Assembly: GCA_030068525.1 (NCBI GenBank)
Contig: JASJOS010000005.1
Span: 558,001-622,000 of the forward strand
DNA: 64,000 bases
Origin: Xanthocytophaga flava
Lineage (GTDB): Bacteria > Bacteroidota > Bacteroidia > Cytophagales > 172606-1
Direction: 5' to 3'
Under the pieces are notes generated by a model. The model searched no databases. It saw only the letters and a program-made list of their open reading frames with translations, and was not told the DNA's origin. The position numbers were made by a program, and so were the translations under genes. Below are positions 1 to 8,865 of the stretch, in pieces; within the stretch, counting starts at the first letter, position 1; each line of letters begins with the position of its first letter.

Positions 1-208
1 ATCCAGGTTCGTCATTGACTCGCCTGATTAAACCATCAATCGTCGGAATACGGTACAACTCCAGCACACGTTGGATTCTTCTTTTAAAGGAAGACATCGC
101 ATAGTTAGAGAAGTCATAGTTATACTTCTGCCGGAGAAGCTCCGTCAACCTCCGAAGTTCCGTAATCTCAATGTCGGGTGTTGTAATTATGTTCGGATAT
201 TGTAACAC
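1..208 (-). CDS. CheR-type protein-glutamate methyltransferase, N-terminal part (cut by window edge)
   Basis: The minus strand is open from about position 208 to the window edge. It reads into an all-helical segment with the motifs LLRQKYNYDFSNYAMSSFKR and RIQRVLELY, which resemble the CheR N-terminal domain that precedes the SAM-binding domain. CheR enzymes methylate glutamates of chemoreceptors; in this phylum stand-alone or fused CheR proteins also occur with signalling proteins. I chose the GTG at 208 because the upstream in-frame sequence has no start codon and looks non-coding (lysine- and cysteine-rich, no domain character). The frame stays open further upstream, so the start is uncertain. 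The catalytic domain lies outside the window, so activity cannot be judged. Confidence 0.72.
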   Translation of the reverse strand, partial: MLQYPNIITTPDIEITELRRLTELLRQKYNYDFSNYAMSSFKRRIQRVLELYRIPTIDGLIRRVNDEPG

Positions 209-751
209 AGGACTTATTATTTTCGTAATGCAGATAGAACTACAGTTTTTTTCCTTTTTGGCTATTGCGAATTTAATGGAATTACATCTGTTCCAAGTAT
301 TTAGGCAGTAGTGCTATGTATAAAAGGGAGTAACTTTCAGGATGTATTTTGTCGATTTTCCCAATGAAGGGTGCAGTTTTTGAATACTTTCAAATGTGGG
401 ATATTAGCATATATGATTACCTTTATGGCAACTTCTGTAATTAGCAGAAAAAGTTTTTTCAGGCACAATCTATGTTTCAAAAACAGTGTCTGGGCTCTTA
501 AAAAAGGTTTTATCCAGATTCAGAAGTCCTTTCCTGCTTTTAAAAGATAAATAATTCAGTAGTGTTGTGACATAAAAACATGAATAGCCACCCAAAAATT
601 ACGCCTATCTGTTACCACAAAATATGCGCTTTGGCTAATTGTATCAAATAAGTAATAAATTCTCCAGAATTATGTGTATTTATGCCTCCTAGCCATTTCT
701 ATTTGTATCTCTTTTATAATAAAATCCTTATTTTCCCTCTTTTTCAGATAC
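209..751. other. Gene-free stretch between cheR-like gene and asnB
   Basis: AT-rich leader between two divergent genes. A 45-codon frame (413-550, plus) is present but its translation is basic and shows no domain or signal character, so I do not call it. No tRNA-like, palindromic or repeat structure stood out. Promoters for both flanking genes should lie here, but I found no clear TAnnTTTG box. Confidence 0.5.
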
Positions 752-2617
752 ATGTGTGGCATTCACATCATTGTTGATAAACAAAATCAGTTGGATGAAA
801 AACCCATTCAACGGATGCTTTCTGCAACCCATTACCGGGGGCCTGATGCTCAGGACTGGACTCAGATTGTATCATCGCACCAAACCATCTGGATGGCAAA
901 TAACCGCTTAAAGATCAGTGATCTTCGGGATATTGCCAATCAACCAATGAAGACAGGGAATGGACAATATACTCTGGTTTTTAATGGTGCGATATACAAC
1001 CATATTGCCTTACGAACTACCCATCTGACGGAAACTGAATTTGCAACGCAGTCCGATACCGAGACTCTCTTACAATTAGTAGCGCGACATGGCCATTCTA
1101 TTTTTTCAGAATTGAATGGCATGTTCGCTATAGCATTTTATGACAAGCTCACAGAAAAACTTAGTATAGCCAGAGACCGATGGGGAATAAAACCTTTGTA
1201 CTGGTTTGAGAATAATGCATTTCTTATTATTTCTTCAGAAATCAAAGGAATACTGGCAACAGGACTGGTTCCTAAAAGACCTAATCTTAATCAAATACAA
1301 CATTACCTTTCCTTCAAGTTTCCTCGTCGCCCTCAAACGTTTTATGAAAACATTTTTGAAGTAGAACCTGGCAAAATTTGTCAAGCTAGTTACAGGGACG
1401 ATTTACATACAATAAGGCAGCTGTATATTCCCCAAAGGTCCACAGTTAAAATACCAGATAAAGAAGGCATTCAAAAAAACATAGCACAAGCATTAGAAGA
1501 AACTGTCTATCAATACACTACAGCAGATGTGCCATCAGGTTTATTTTTAAGTGGTGGAATAGATTCTACTTTGTTGTTAGCCAGTTTATATACTAAAGGT
1601 GTAAAAGATTTTCCTGTATTTACAATCGGATATACAGATTCTGACAAACCTTATGCAACCAAAGATCAGCACTTTGCGCAACAAGCTGCCAGACAATATA
1701 GAGCAGATATGCATGAGGTTGTTGTAGATAGTCAATTATTTGTCCAATTTTCTGAGTGGGTAAAGACTATTGATCAGCCTGTTGCAGATGGGGCCGCATG
1801 GCTTACCTATCTATTGTCACAGGAAGCACGCAAATATGTTAAAATCATTTTGTCTGGAGCAGGAGCAGATGAGTTGTTTGCAGGATATAACCGACATTGG
1901 GCTTACTACCAATATCTGAGAACACCCTCCTTTATAAGAAAGAGCATTCCTTTACTACATCATATTCCACAATATAAATTCGCCAAAGCCCATTATGGCC
2001 GTTTATGGGAAAAGGCGTTACAACAATTACACTCATCACCTGAACAAACGTATGTTCGTTTTACCAGTGGAGCTACTTCTTTTCCCTGGCATAAGGAGCT
2101 TTCATCCCACATCCAGGCAGAGCTTTTCACTAACACAGGCCAAAAAGAGTCAGTAGAAAACTATCTCACCTCGGCTTTACACTTTGACCAGTCACATTAT
2201 CTGATATCAGATGTATTAACAATCACAGATCGGATGACTATGCAGCATGGAATTGAAGCCAGAGTTCCCTATCTGGACAATACAGTAGTAGAACAGGCGC
2301 AAAACATTCCAGCTACAGATCTGTTGAAGTATGGAAAGAAGTGGCTATTGAAAGACATCCTTTCTCAAAAACAAGGTACAGCCTATAATAAACGACGTAA
2401 AGAAGGATTTGGAATGCCGTTAGGACATTGGTTGCGGAAACCTGTTTCGGATAACATATTCAGGTCTTTACAAAATTCTAATTCTTTGATTTATGAGATT
2501 GTAGATTATACTTGGGTACAACAGCTTAAAAAGAATCATATCACAGGGTCAGCTGATTATACCTCAGAACTGTGGGGACTGTCATTACTTGCTACTTGGT
2601 TGGAACTCAATTTTTAG
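752..2617 (+). CDS. asnB: Asparagine synthase (glutamine-hydrolysing), 621 aa
   Basis: AsnB makes asparagine from aspartate, ATP and glutamine; paralogues in polysaccharide loci amidate sugar acids. The frame is open from 674, but the start is placed at 752 because Ntn amidotransferases need Cys2 exposed after Met removal, and the protein then begins MCGIHIIVD. The N-terminal glutaminase half has RGPDAQ and FNGAIYNH. The C-terminal synthetase half has the PP-loop SGGIDST at residues 267-273 and the later EARVPYLDN and GFGMPLGHWLR motifs. Length suits bacterial class II AsnB. A GT4 glycosyltransferase follows on the same strand after about 215 bp, so a role in surface polysaccharide amidation is possible, though this is inference. 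Confidence 0.93.
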   Translation: MCGIHIIVDKQNQLDEKPIQRMLSATHYRGPDAQDWTQIVSSHQTIWMANNRLKISDLRDIANQPMKTGNGQYTLVFNGAIYNHIALRTTHLTETEFATQSDTETLLQLVARHGHSIFSELNGMFAIAFYDKLTEKLSIARDRWGIKPLYWFENNAFLIISSEIKGILATGLVPKRPNLNQIQHYLSFKFPRRPQTFYENIFEVEPGKICQASYRDDLHTIRQLYIPQRSTVKIPDKEGIQKNIAQALEETVYQYTTADVPSGLFLSGGIDSTLLLASLYTKGVKDFPVFTIGYTDSDKPYATKDQHFAQQAARQYRADMHEVVVDSQLFVQFSEWVKTIDQPVADGAAWLTYLLSQEARKYVKIILSGAGADELFAGYNRHWAYYQYLRTPSFIRKSIPLLHHIPQYKFAKAHYGRLWEKALQQLHSSPEQTYVRFTSGATSFPWHKELSSHIQAELFTNTGQKESVENYLTSALHFDQSHYLISDVLTITDRMTMQHGIEARVPYLDNTVVEQAQNIPATDLLKYGKKWLLKDILSQKQGTAYNKRRKEGFGMPLGHWLRKPVSDNIFRSLQNSNSLIYEIVDYTWVQQLKKNHITGSADYTSELWGLSLLATWLELNF

Positions 2618-2831
2618 GATTGTCTGTTGACTAAAGTGAAATGATTTTGTGTATATCTTCTTTTTGAGAAAAAAAATTGTAAAATTGCTTTATATAATTT
2701 TTCTAAAAAAAGACCTTTCAAACAAAACATCAACAACCATTCGGGAGCAGGCAAGCAGGAAGCGAACTGTTGAAAAACCCAGTATGTTCATATGTTGCCT
2801 TTTGTTTCACCATCAATTTCCAGCTTTTCTA

Positions 2832-4052
2832 GTGAAGATTGTTTATATTCATCAATATTTCAAAACGTATTCAGACGGGGGGTCCTCCAGATCATATTAC
2901 CTTGCTAAATCCTTAGTTGATAATGGATTTGATGTAGAATTAATTACTTCTCACAATAACAAGGACTATCTCTTTACTACTATAGAAGGTATAAAAGTCC
3001 ATTATCTGCCTGTTTCCTATGACAATCATATGGGCTTTTTTGACAGAATCTGGTCTTTTCTTTCTTTTATGTTCCAGGCCTATCAACTAACCCGAAAGAT
3101 TAAGAATATTGATTCCTGTTATGTATCGTCTACACCATTAACTGTAGGTATAACAGCACTTCTGCTGAAATGGCAGAGAAATATTCCATATCATTTTGAG
3201 GTACGGGACTTGTGGCCTCTAGCTCCTATTCAGCTAGGCATAATCAAAAATCGCTGGTTACAAAAGTTTCTATCCCGGCTTGAGCAAAGGATCTATGAAG
3301 AAGCAACATCTATTATTGCTCTTTCTCCTGGAATAGCCTCACATATTCAGCAATGCGTCCCCTACAAAACGATTCATCTGCTACCTAACATATCAGATTG
3401 TGACTTCTTTCAAAAAGAAGCCAAGAAAACATATTTGACAGATAAATACGATACTACCCATAAGTTTGTAGTTACATATTTTGGTGCTATTGGGCAAGTG
3501 AATAATCTACAAAGCCTGATTGAGGTTGCCAAAACAGCGCAGGAAGCCAATAACCAAGCATTACGTTTTCTGATTGTAGGGCGTGGAAATCAATTAGCAG
3601 AAGTACAGAAACTGGCGAAACAGTATCAGTTAACAAATATCCTGTTTATCCCTCATGTTAGTAAGTATCAGTTGCGTGAGATTATCAATATAACAGATGC
3701 GGTTTATGTATCTTTTGCTTCTTACCCTGTACTGGAGACCAGTAGCCCTAATAAATTTTTTGATAGCTTAGCAGCTGGAAAGTTATGCATTACCAATACA
3801 TCCGGCTGGATAGCTCAACTGATTGAAGAATACGGATGCGGATTTTATGCAAACCCTACTAAACCAGAAGAACTGCTGACCAAGGTTTCATACTATATGG
3901 CAGATCCAGAGGCATTGGAACAAGCCCAATACAATGCCCGTAGGCTGGCAGAGACTCAGTTTTCCAGAGAACACCTGACACAGAAATTTATACAAATCCT
4001 TGACCCAAGCCTGAGAACGCATACCCGAGAACAACACGTTGTCACGGTTTAG
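2832..4052 (+). CDS. Glycosyltransferase family 4 protein (WbuB-like), 406 aa
   Basis: A GT-B fold retaining glycosyltransferase, probably acting in surface polysaccharide or O-antigen assembly at the inner membrane. The frame is open from 2649, but the first 61 residues look like noise; the family start is matched by the GTG at 2832, giving MKIVYIHQYF followed by the Gly/Ser-rich donor-domain motif DGGSSRSYYLAKSL. The central HFEVRDLWPLAPIQLG is typical of WbuB-like enzymes. The C-terminal Rossmann half contains VVTYFGAIGQVNNLQSLIE and the nucleotide-sugar motif SSPNKFFDSLAAGK. It follows asnB on the same strand. Substrate cannot be predicted. Confidence 0.9.
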   Translation: MKIVYIHQYFKTYSDGGSSRSYYLAKSLVDNGFDVELITSHNNKDYLFTTIEGIKVHYLPVSYDNHMGFFDRIWSFLSFMFQAYQLTRKIKNIDSCYVSSTPLTVGITALLLKWQRNIPYHFEVRDLWPLAPIQLGIIKNRWLQKFLSRLEQRIYEEATSIIALSPGIASHIQQCVPYKTIHLLPNISDCDFFQKEAKKTYLTDKYDTTHKFVVTYFGAIGQVNNLQSLIEVAKTAQEANNQALRFLIVGRGNQLAEVQKLAKQYQLTNILFIPHVSKYQLREIINITDAVYVSFASYPVLETSSPNKFFDSLAAGKLCITNTSGWIAQLIEEYGCGFYANPTKPEELLTKVSYYMADPEALEQAQYNARRLAETQFSREHLTQKFIQILDPSLRTHTREQHVVTV

Positions 4053-4164
4053 TTTTCAATCTTATAATCTTCTACTTAAGTATCTTCCCAAAACAAGAAG
4101 GAACTATGTCCTTCTTGCATAGGATATGAATTAATCCTAATCCTTCTATCTAAATTTTAGCCAC

Positions 4165-5631
4165 TTGCAACCATTCATCACTCTTCAGAACATTTCTGTC
4201 CGAAAATTTGAAAAAATCGTTTTTCAACACTTTAACTGGGATATTCATAAAGGTCAGCATTGGGCTATTGTTGGCCCCAACGGATCAGGAAAAACTACAT
4301 TATTAGAGGCTTTGGCAGGTAAAATACCATTCATGGGAGGGGCAGCAACCTATCACTTTCTGAAGGATAATGAATGGATTGCGGATTCACTGGAATTGGT
4401 TACTAAAGATTATTCTGGTAATCGGATACTTCAGTCTGCAGCACAATATTATCAGCAACGCTTTTATGCCTATGACTCTGAGAACTCTCCTACTGTATGG
4501 GAATTTCTCGCAGATCAAATGAAGCCTATTGGTACAATTGACGATGCATCTGTAACTCTGGGGCCTCCCAAGTACACAGATAATGAAATAAATCAGGCTG
4601 CTGATATATTAAAAATCAGTCATCTGTTGTCCCGAAAACTGATGACTCTTTCCAATGGAGAAACAAGACGTGTTTTATTAACCCGATCATTCCTAAAACA
4701 ACCCCAGGCCATATTACTTGATATGCCTTTTGTCGGATTGGATGTTGCATCTCGCCAGATTCTTCACTCTGTATTAAACCATCTTGCAGAAACGGGTACA
4801 ACCATCATTATCACTACAACCTCCGATGAAATACCAACCTGCATTACAGACACTCTGGCCTTGTCTGCAATAGAAGATCAGGAAACATCATCTATACAGG
4901 TTAATGCACGTATCCATGCACTGTCCCAGCAAACAGATACTAGTTTTGACTATGCTGTTAAAATGAGGAATGTCACAGTATCTTACAATGATAAAAAAGT
5001 ATTACATACTATTGATTGGGAAGTAAAACGAGGAGAACACTGGGCAGTATTAGGACCTAATGGGTCTGGAAAATCAACACTTCTGAGCCTGATCAATGCA
5101 GATAATCCTCAGGGATATGCCAATGATATCTTTCTGTTTGATCGGAAGCGAGGTAGTGGAGAAAGTATATGGGATATCAAATCACGTATTGGCTTTGTGT
5201 CTCCGGAACTTCATTTATATTTCCCCAAACAAACCAAAGTGTATACAGCCATTGTATCGGGGCTTTTCAACACAGATGGATTATATCGGACACCCACACC
5301 TGAACAAGAATTACTGATAGATGACTATATACACTTGCTGAATATCAGTCATCTATCACAAAAGAAACTGGATGAACTATCAACAGGTGAACAACGTGAA
5401 GTTTTACTGGCAAGAGCCTTAGTGAGGAATCCTCCTTTGCTTATTCTTGATGAGCCATGTCAGGGATTGGATACCAGCAGAATGAGACAGTTTCGTGATC
5501 TGATTAATGAGATTTGCCTGCAGCTCAATAAGACGTTGCTATATGTCACTCATTATGAAGAGGAAATTCCATCTTGCGTTACTCAGATTTTGTCTCTTGA
5601 TGCTGGTCACGCAACTATTACTTCCAGATAA
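4165..5631 (+). CDS. Twin ATP-binding cassette protein (ModF/PhrA-like), 488 aa
   Basis: Two ABC ATPase domains in one chain with no membrane segment. Walker A motifs GPNGSGKTT (residues 37-45) and GPNGSGKST (about 297-305), and signature motifs LSNGE and LSTGE, mark the two halves. The second Walker B is normal (LLILDEPCQGLD), whereas the first reads AILLDMPFVGLD, with Met where the catalytic Glu is expected, so hydrolysis is probably asymmetric. The closest recognised family is ModF (linked to molybdate transport) or PhrA-type proteins. No molybdate permease or binding protein is nearby, so the substrate is unknown. Translation starts at a TTG. A short hairpin right after the stop codon is the likely terminator. 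Confidence 0.85.
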   Translation: MQPFITLQNISVRKFEKIVFQHFNWDIHKGQHWAIVGPNGSGKTTLLEALAGKIPFMGGAATYHFLKDNEWIADSLELVTKDYSGNRILQSAAQYYQQRFYAYDSENSPTVWEFLADQMKPIGTIDDASVTLGPPKYTDNEINQAADILKISHLLSRKLMTLSNGETRRVLLTRSFLKQPQAILLDMPFVGLDVASRQILHSVLNHLAETGTTIIITTTSDEIPTCITDTLALSAIEDQETSSIQVNARIHALSQQTDTSFDYAVKMRNVTVSYNDKKVLHTIDWEVKRGEHWAVLGPNGSGKSTLLSLINADNPQGYANDIFLFDRKRGSGESIWDIKSRIGFVSPELHLYFPKQTKVYTAIVSGLFNTDGLYRTPTPEQELLIDDYIHLLNISHLSQKKLDELSTGEQREVLLARALVRNPPLLILDEPCQGLDTSRMRQFRDLINEICLQLNKTLLYVTHYEEEIPSCVTQILSLDAGHATITSR

Positions 5632-5638
5632 AAACAAA

Positions 5639-5655
5639 CCCGGTTTGTAACCGGG
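5639..5655. terminator. Bidirectional terminator hairpin
   Basis: CCCGGTT / TGT / AACCGGG forms a perfect 7-bp stem between the convergent twin-ATPase gene (ends 5631) and the small membrane protein gene (ends 5669). Confidence 0.7.
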
Positions 5656-5668
5656 CTTAATTCAATCT

Positions 5669-6112
5669 TTAGAAAAATCCCAATACTTTTTCCCCAAGCT
5701 TATCAATAATCAGTGTTAGTATTACCCCCCAGGCCAATGCGCTGAGAAACATATATAAAAAAATCCGGAATTTAGATTCTCCAAATGAAGAAGCGACTAT
5801 TGTTCCCCCAATAGGAGTTAGAATTATAGGAGTCAGAAAAGCAACTCCCAGCATTCCATATTTGCGCCATATTTTTACCAATCTGCGATTACGAGGGGTA
5901 AACAAGAGTCGCTTTTTATAAAAACGACTCAAAAAATTATCTTTTAGTGTCTTCCCCAAAAATGTAAACAGGATAACACTTATCATCATTCCTGTTACAG
6001 TAAGTAAATATGTTTCTGTCCAATGCAACCCTAAAGCGACTCCGCTTAACGGTCCCCCTATAAACTTAAACATACTTGCAAGAACGACGCTTATATATTT
6101 TGCAATCCGCAT
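5669..6112 (-). CDS. Small membrane protein, small multidrug-export-like (COG2426 type), 147 aa
   Basis: About four hydrophobic segments: residues 10-28, 33-52, a central GVAFLTPIILTPIGGTIVASS re-entrant-like segment, and 118-137. The proline/glycine-rich LTPIILTPIGG loop and the overall layout resemble the putative small multi-drug export family, whose real substrates are unproven. The middle stretch is strongly basic (KKRLLFTPRNRRLVKIWRKY), which predicts a cytoplasmic loop. It lies downstream of dapB with a 76-bp gap and may be co-transcribed. In many relatives lepB follows dapB; here this membrane protein takes that place. Function is not established. Confidence 0.7.
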   Translation of the reverse strand: MRIAKYISVVLASMFKFIGGPLSGVALGLHWTETYLLTVTGMMISVILFTFLGKTLKDNFLSRFYKKRLLFTPRNRRLVKIWRKYGMLGVAFLTPIILTPIGGTIVASSFGESKFRIFLYMFLSALAWGVILTLIIDKLGEKVLGFF

Positions 6113-6188
6113 AGAGTTCTATAGATTATACTATACATTCATCAATTTTTCTGAGTGCAACTGATCAATGTGAGAGCTCTGATAACTA

Positions 6189-6905
6189 TTAAAACTCCAG
6201 CATATCATCCATACCAAAAACCCCATGCTTTCCAACAATCCATTCCGCTGCCAGTACTGCTCCCAATGCAAACCCTTCCCGATTATGTGCAGTATGCTTG
6301 ATTTCAATATCATCAACCTGAGAAGTATAACGAATCACATGAGTACCAGGTACGTTTGGAATCCTGTGAGAAATGATGGGTAATTCTGATGCATTTTTTC
6401 CCCCATGGTTTACCCAGTTATTTTTTCGTACAACCTCATCCAGAATATCTCCCGCCAATGTAAGTGCCGTTCCGCTAGGTGCATCTTTCTTCTCTGTATG
6501 ATGAGTTTCTTCCATAACCACATCATAATCAGGATAACGATTCATTAGTTTTGCCAACACTTTATTTATGTGAAAAAATATATTCACACCCAGGCTATAA
6601 TTAGACGCATAAAAAAATGCGCCATTCTTCTGCATACAATGTGTTTCTACTTCTGACCGTTTATCAAGCCAGCCTGTAGTACCTGATACTACTGGAATAT
6701 GATGGTCAAAACAAAAATACAGATTAGAAATAACAGCACCAGGTTCGCTGAACTCAATGGCAACATCTATTTCTTTAGGATCTATTTGATTCAATTCATG
6801 GATATTGTCAGCACTGATTTTATGTTTAATCTGGTGACCACGTGATAAGGCAATCTGTTCAATCATTTTGCCCATTTTACCGTAACCAAGAATAAGGATA
6901 TTCAT
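6189..6905 (-). CDS. dapB: 4-hydroxy-tetrahydrodipicolinate reductase, 238 aa
   Basis: DapB catalyses the NAD(P)H-dependent reduction step of the diaminopimelate/lysine pathway in the cytoplasm. The N-terminal Rossmann motif is GYGKMGKM (residues 7-14). EFSEPGAV and SGTTGW follow, then ASNYSLGVNIFF and the active-site segment EETHHTEKKDAPSGTALTL with the conserved His pair, Lys and DAPSGTA loop. Length fits the short Bacteroidota form. It sits downstream of the DUF5683 gene in the parA-parB-DUF5683-dapB order common in this phylum. Other minus-strand frames over the 3' end are shadows; no frameshift is needed. Confidence 0.96.
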   Translation of the reverse strand: MNILILGYGKMGKMIEQIALSRGHQIKHKISADNIHELNQIDPKEIDVAIEFSEPGAVISNLYFCFDHHIPVVSGTTGWLDKRSEVETHCMQKNGAFFYASNYSLGVNIFFHINKVLAKLMNRYPDYDVVMEETHHTEKKDAPSGTALTLAGDILDEVVRKNNWVNHGGKNASELPIISHRIPNVPGTHVIRYTSQVDDIEIKHTAHNREGFALGAVLAAEWIVGKHGVFGMDDMLEF

Positions 6906-7044
6906 GAAAATACAGGTTAGAATGAAAAAAGGTATCGGAAATCAACTAAGGCACAAAAATAACATCTTTCTGTTCTGAATGATGTTATGTCAGTGAAATA
7001 TCCGGAGGTGTAGGAAAACTATACTAAAGAATATATTAGAACAT

Positions 7045-7692
7045 CTACCAGCGAAGACGAAAGCCCAAACCAGCATAATTATTCTCAATAATGGGTTCAA
7101 AACGCAGGCTAATGCTATGATTATTCCAGTCAAACCCTTTCAGGTGAGCATCTACATTGGCATCTATAATCTGTAATGCATAGAAGGCAGCAGCAGACAA
7201 AATGCTGAGTTCAAGGTATCTGCGAAAAAGATCTTTATTTCGTTTCAGTACAGTTACATCATTTAGTCTTTCTAATTGCTGAGCTGAAAGTTCCGGATAA
7301 AATTTAGCTAAGATGAATGGTCCATCGTTGCTGCCTCCGTTATACTTGGCAGTCCACGCCTGTAAAAAATTCTGGTAGGTCCGATTGTTATCATAAATGA
7401 AATAACCAATAATCCCAAAACCAACATATACTAAAGGCACCTTCCAGTATTTCTTATTATAAATCTGCCCGGCACTGGGTAATATAGCAGCCAACATTGT
7501 AGCACGGCGAGGAGAATGAGGATTAACACCTTCAATTAGCAAGGTATCCTTGGCAGCATTAACCACACGAGCTTTTTCAGGGCCAACTTTAGTAGTATCT
7601 GTCTGGCCTATAGCAGTAAAGGTACCTAGTAGACATAACACAAATACTACAACAAATTTGAATACTATTTTCAGTTCTATTTGATCAATCAT
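7045..7692 (-). CDS. DUF5683 domain protein, 215 aa
   Basis: N-terminal signal or anchor segment (residues about 9-29), then a short polar stretch and the family core RRATMLAAILPSAGQIYNKK with a following hydrophobic segment VPLVYVGFGIIGYFIYD. A second hydrophobic patch lies near LSILSAAAFYALQII. The C-terminus ends in an alternating aromatic pattern (YAGLGFRLRW), which suggests outer-membrane or periplasmic association. Function is unknown. It is conserved next to parB and dapB in Bacteroidota. A strong hairpin at 7751-7795 separates it from parB, so it probably has its own promoter. Confidence 0.85.
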   Translation of the reverse strand: MIDQIELKIVFKFVVVFVLCLLGTFTAIGQTDTTKVGPEKARVVNAAKDTLLIEGVNPHSPRRATMLAAILPSAGQIYNKKYWKVPLVYVGFGIIGYFIYDNNRTYQNFLQAWTAKYNGGSNDGPFILAKFYPELSAQQLERLNDVTVLKRNKDLFRRYLELSILSAAAFYALQIIDANVDAHLKGFDWNNHSISLRFEPIIENNYAGLGFRLRW

Positions 7693-7750
7693 ACATGTGA
7701 TATTACAACATTCTGCTTAGCAGATAATAAACCTTGGAGCAATAGAGACT

Positions 7751-7795
7751 AAAATGATAAACCCGCAAGAAGTTGTTTTGCGGGTTTATCATTTT
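7751..7795 (-). terminator. Terminator after parAB
   Basis: AAAATGATAAACCCGCAA and its exact reverse complement face each other across a 9-nt loop, an 18-bp perfect stem. It lies just downstream of parB (minus) and upstream of the DUF5683 gene. Confidence 0.8.
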
Positions 7796-7836
7796 ATCAA
7801 AAATCAGGCCAGCATACAGTTGGTTCAAATATACTA

Positions 7837-8769
7837 TTAACTTAATGACAATATTTCGAGAATACGGTTCAGATCATCTTCTGATACAAAAGGAATCCGG
7901 ATTTCACCCTGATTTTTATCATTGCTCTTCAGAGTCACTTTTGTACTTAAGAAAGAAGATAGTTTATACTGCAGTTGTGTGTATTCCATTCGGAGAGGCT
8001 TCCGCTCCTTTTTCTTTTTTTGTCCGGATTCTTCTGCGAGATTACGAACCATATTTTCAACTGCACGAACAGATAAATCTTCTTCAATAATCTTATGGAA
8101 TATAGCTAATTGAGCCTCAATATTCTCAACATTAATAATGGCACGGGCATGTCCCATTGAGAGTCGATTATCACGTAATGCAGCCTGAATATCAGGAGGT
8201 AATTTCAACAAGCGCAGATAGTTATTTACAGTAGCCCGATTCTTCCCAACTCTTTCACCTAGTTCTTCCTGTTTCAGACTACATTCAGAAATCAGACGCT
8301 GATAACTCAGAGCAATCTCCATTGCATTCAGGTTCTCACGCTGAATATTTTCAATCAATGCCATTTCCAGCATCTGCTGGTCATTGGCAGTACGCACATA
8401 GGCAGGTATTTCCTTAAGGCCAGCTAACTTAGAAGCCTGTAAACGCCTCTCACCTGAAATCAGCTGATAGTGATCCCTATCTAGTTGCCGTACAGTAATA
8501 GGCTGAATAATTCCCTGAACTCTAATAGATTCAGCCAGTTCATTCAACGCATCACGATCAAACGAAGTACGTGGCTGAAACGGGTTAGTTTCTATAGTAT
8601 CAACATCGATGTCAGAAACAGAATTTATAGATGGAACTTGAGTCAGTTCCGTTTCATTAATGGGCTCAGTTTGTTGAAGTAAGGCTCCAAGGCCTCTACC
8701 CAATGCATTTCTACGTTTCAAATTTTTAGCCGTCTCCATATTGTCTGTCTCTTTTATATTTAATTCCAT
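7837..8769 (-). CDS. parB: ParB/Spo0J chromosome partitioning protein, 310 aa
   Basis: ParB binds parS sites as a CTP-dependent clamp and works with ParA to segregate chromosome origins. Visible parts in order: basic N-terminal tail with LGRGLGALL (ParA-stimulating type), the ParB/Srx domain with NPFQPR and ISGERRLQASKLAG (GERR nucleotide box), ALIENIQRENLN, the helix-turn-helix LGERVGKNRATVNNYLRLLK, and a short C-terminal dimerisation domain. The start at 8769 is the longest; the ATG at 8739 (METAKNLKRRNALGRG), preceded by purine-rich AAAAGAGACAGA, is an equally good start. It follows parA by 96 bp. Confidence 0.95.
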   Translation of the reverse strand: MELNIKETDNMETAKNLKRRNALGRGLGALLQQTEPINETELTQVPSINSVSDIDVDTIETNPFQPRTSFDRDALNELAESIRVQGIIQPITVRQLDRDHYQLISGERRLQASKLAGLKEIPAYVRTANDQQMLEMALIENIQRENLNAMEIALSYQRLISECSLKQEELGERVGKNRATVNNYLRLLKLPPDIQAALRDNRLSMGHARAIINVENIEAQLAIFHKIIEEDLSVRAVENMVRNLAEESGQKKKKERKPLRMEYTQLQYKLSSFLSTKVTLKSNDKNQGEIRIPFVSEDDLNRILEILSLS

Positions 8770-8865
8770 ATTTGATTGTCAGGATTTTTTATCTGGTTCT
8801 TTCTATATCCAGGATCTACACGTTTCAAACAGTAAACGTAGTTCTGAATACAATACAAGTCACTC

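Noticed and set aside
1..208. First thought of a transposase or mobile-element remnant at the window edge
   Set aside because: The minus-strand translation has CheR N-terminal motifs; no inverted repeats or transposase motifs are seen.
413..550. 45-codon plus-strand frame upstream of asnB
   Set aside because: Basic, no domain or membrane character, no terminator or start context to support it.
6131..6316. Possible frameshifted extra reading frame over the dapB 3' end
   Set aside because: dapB is intact and full length in its own frame; the other frame is a shadow.
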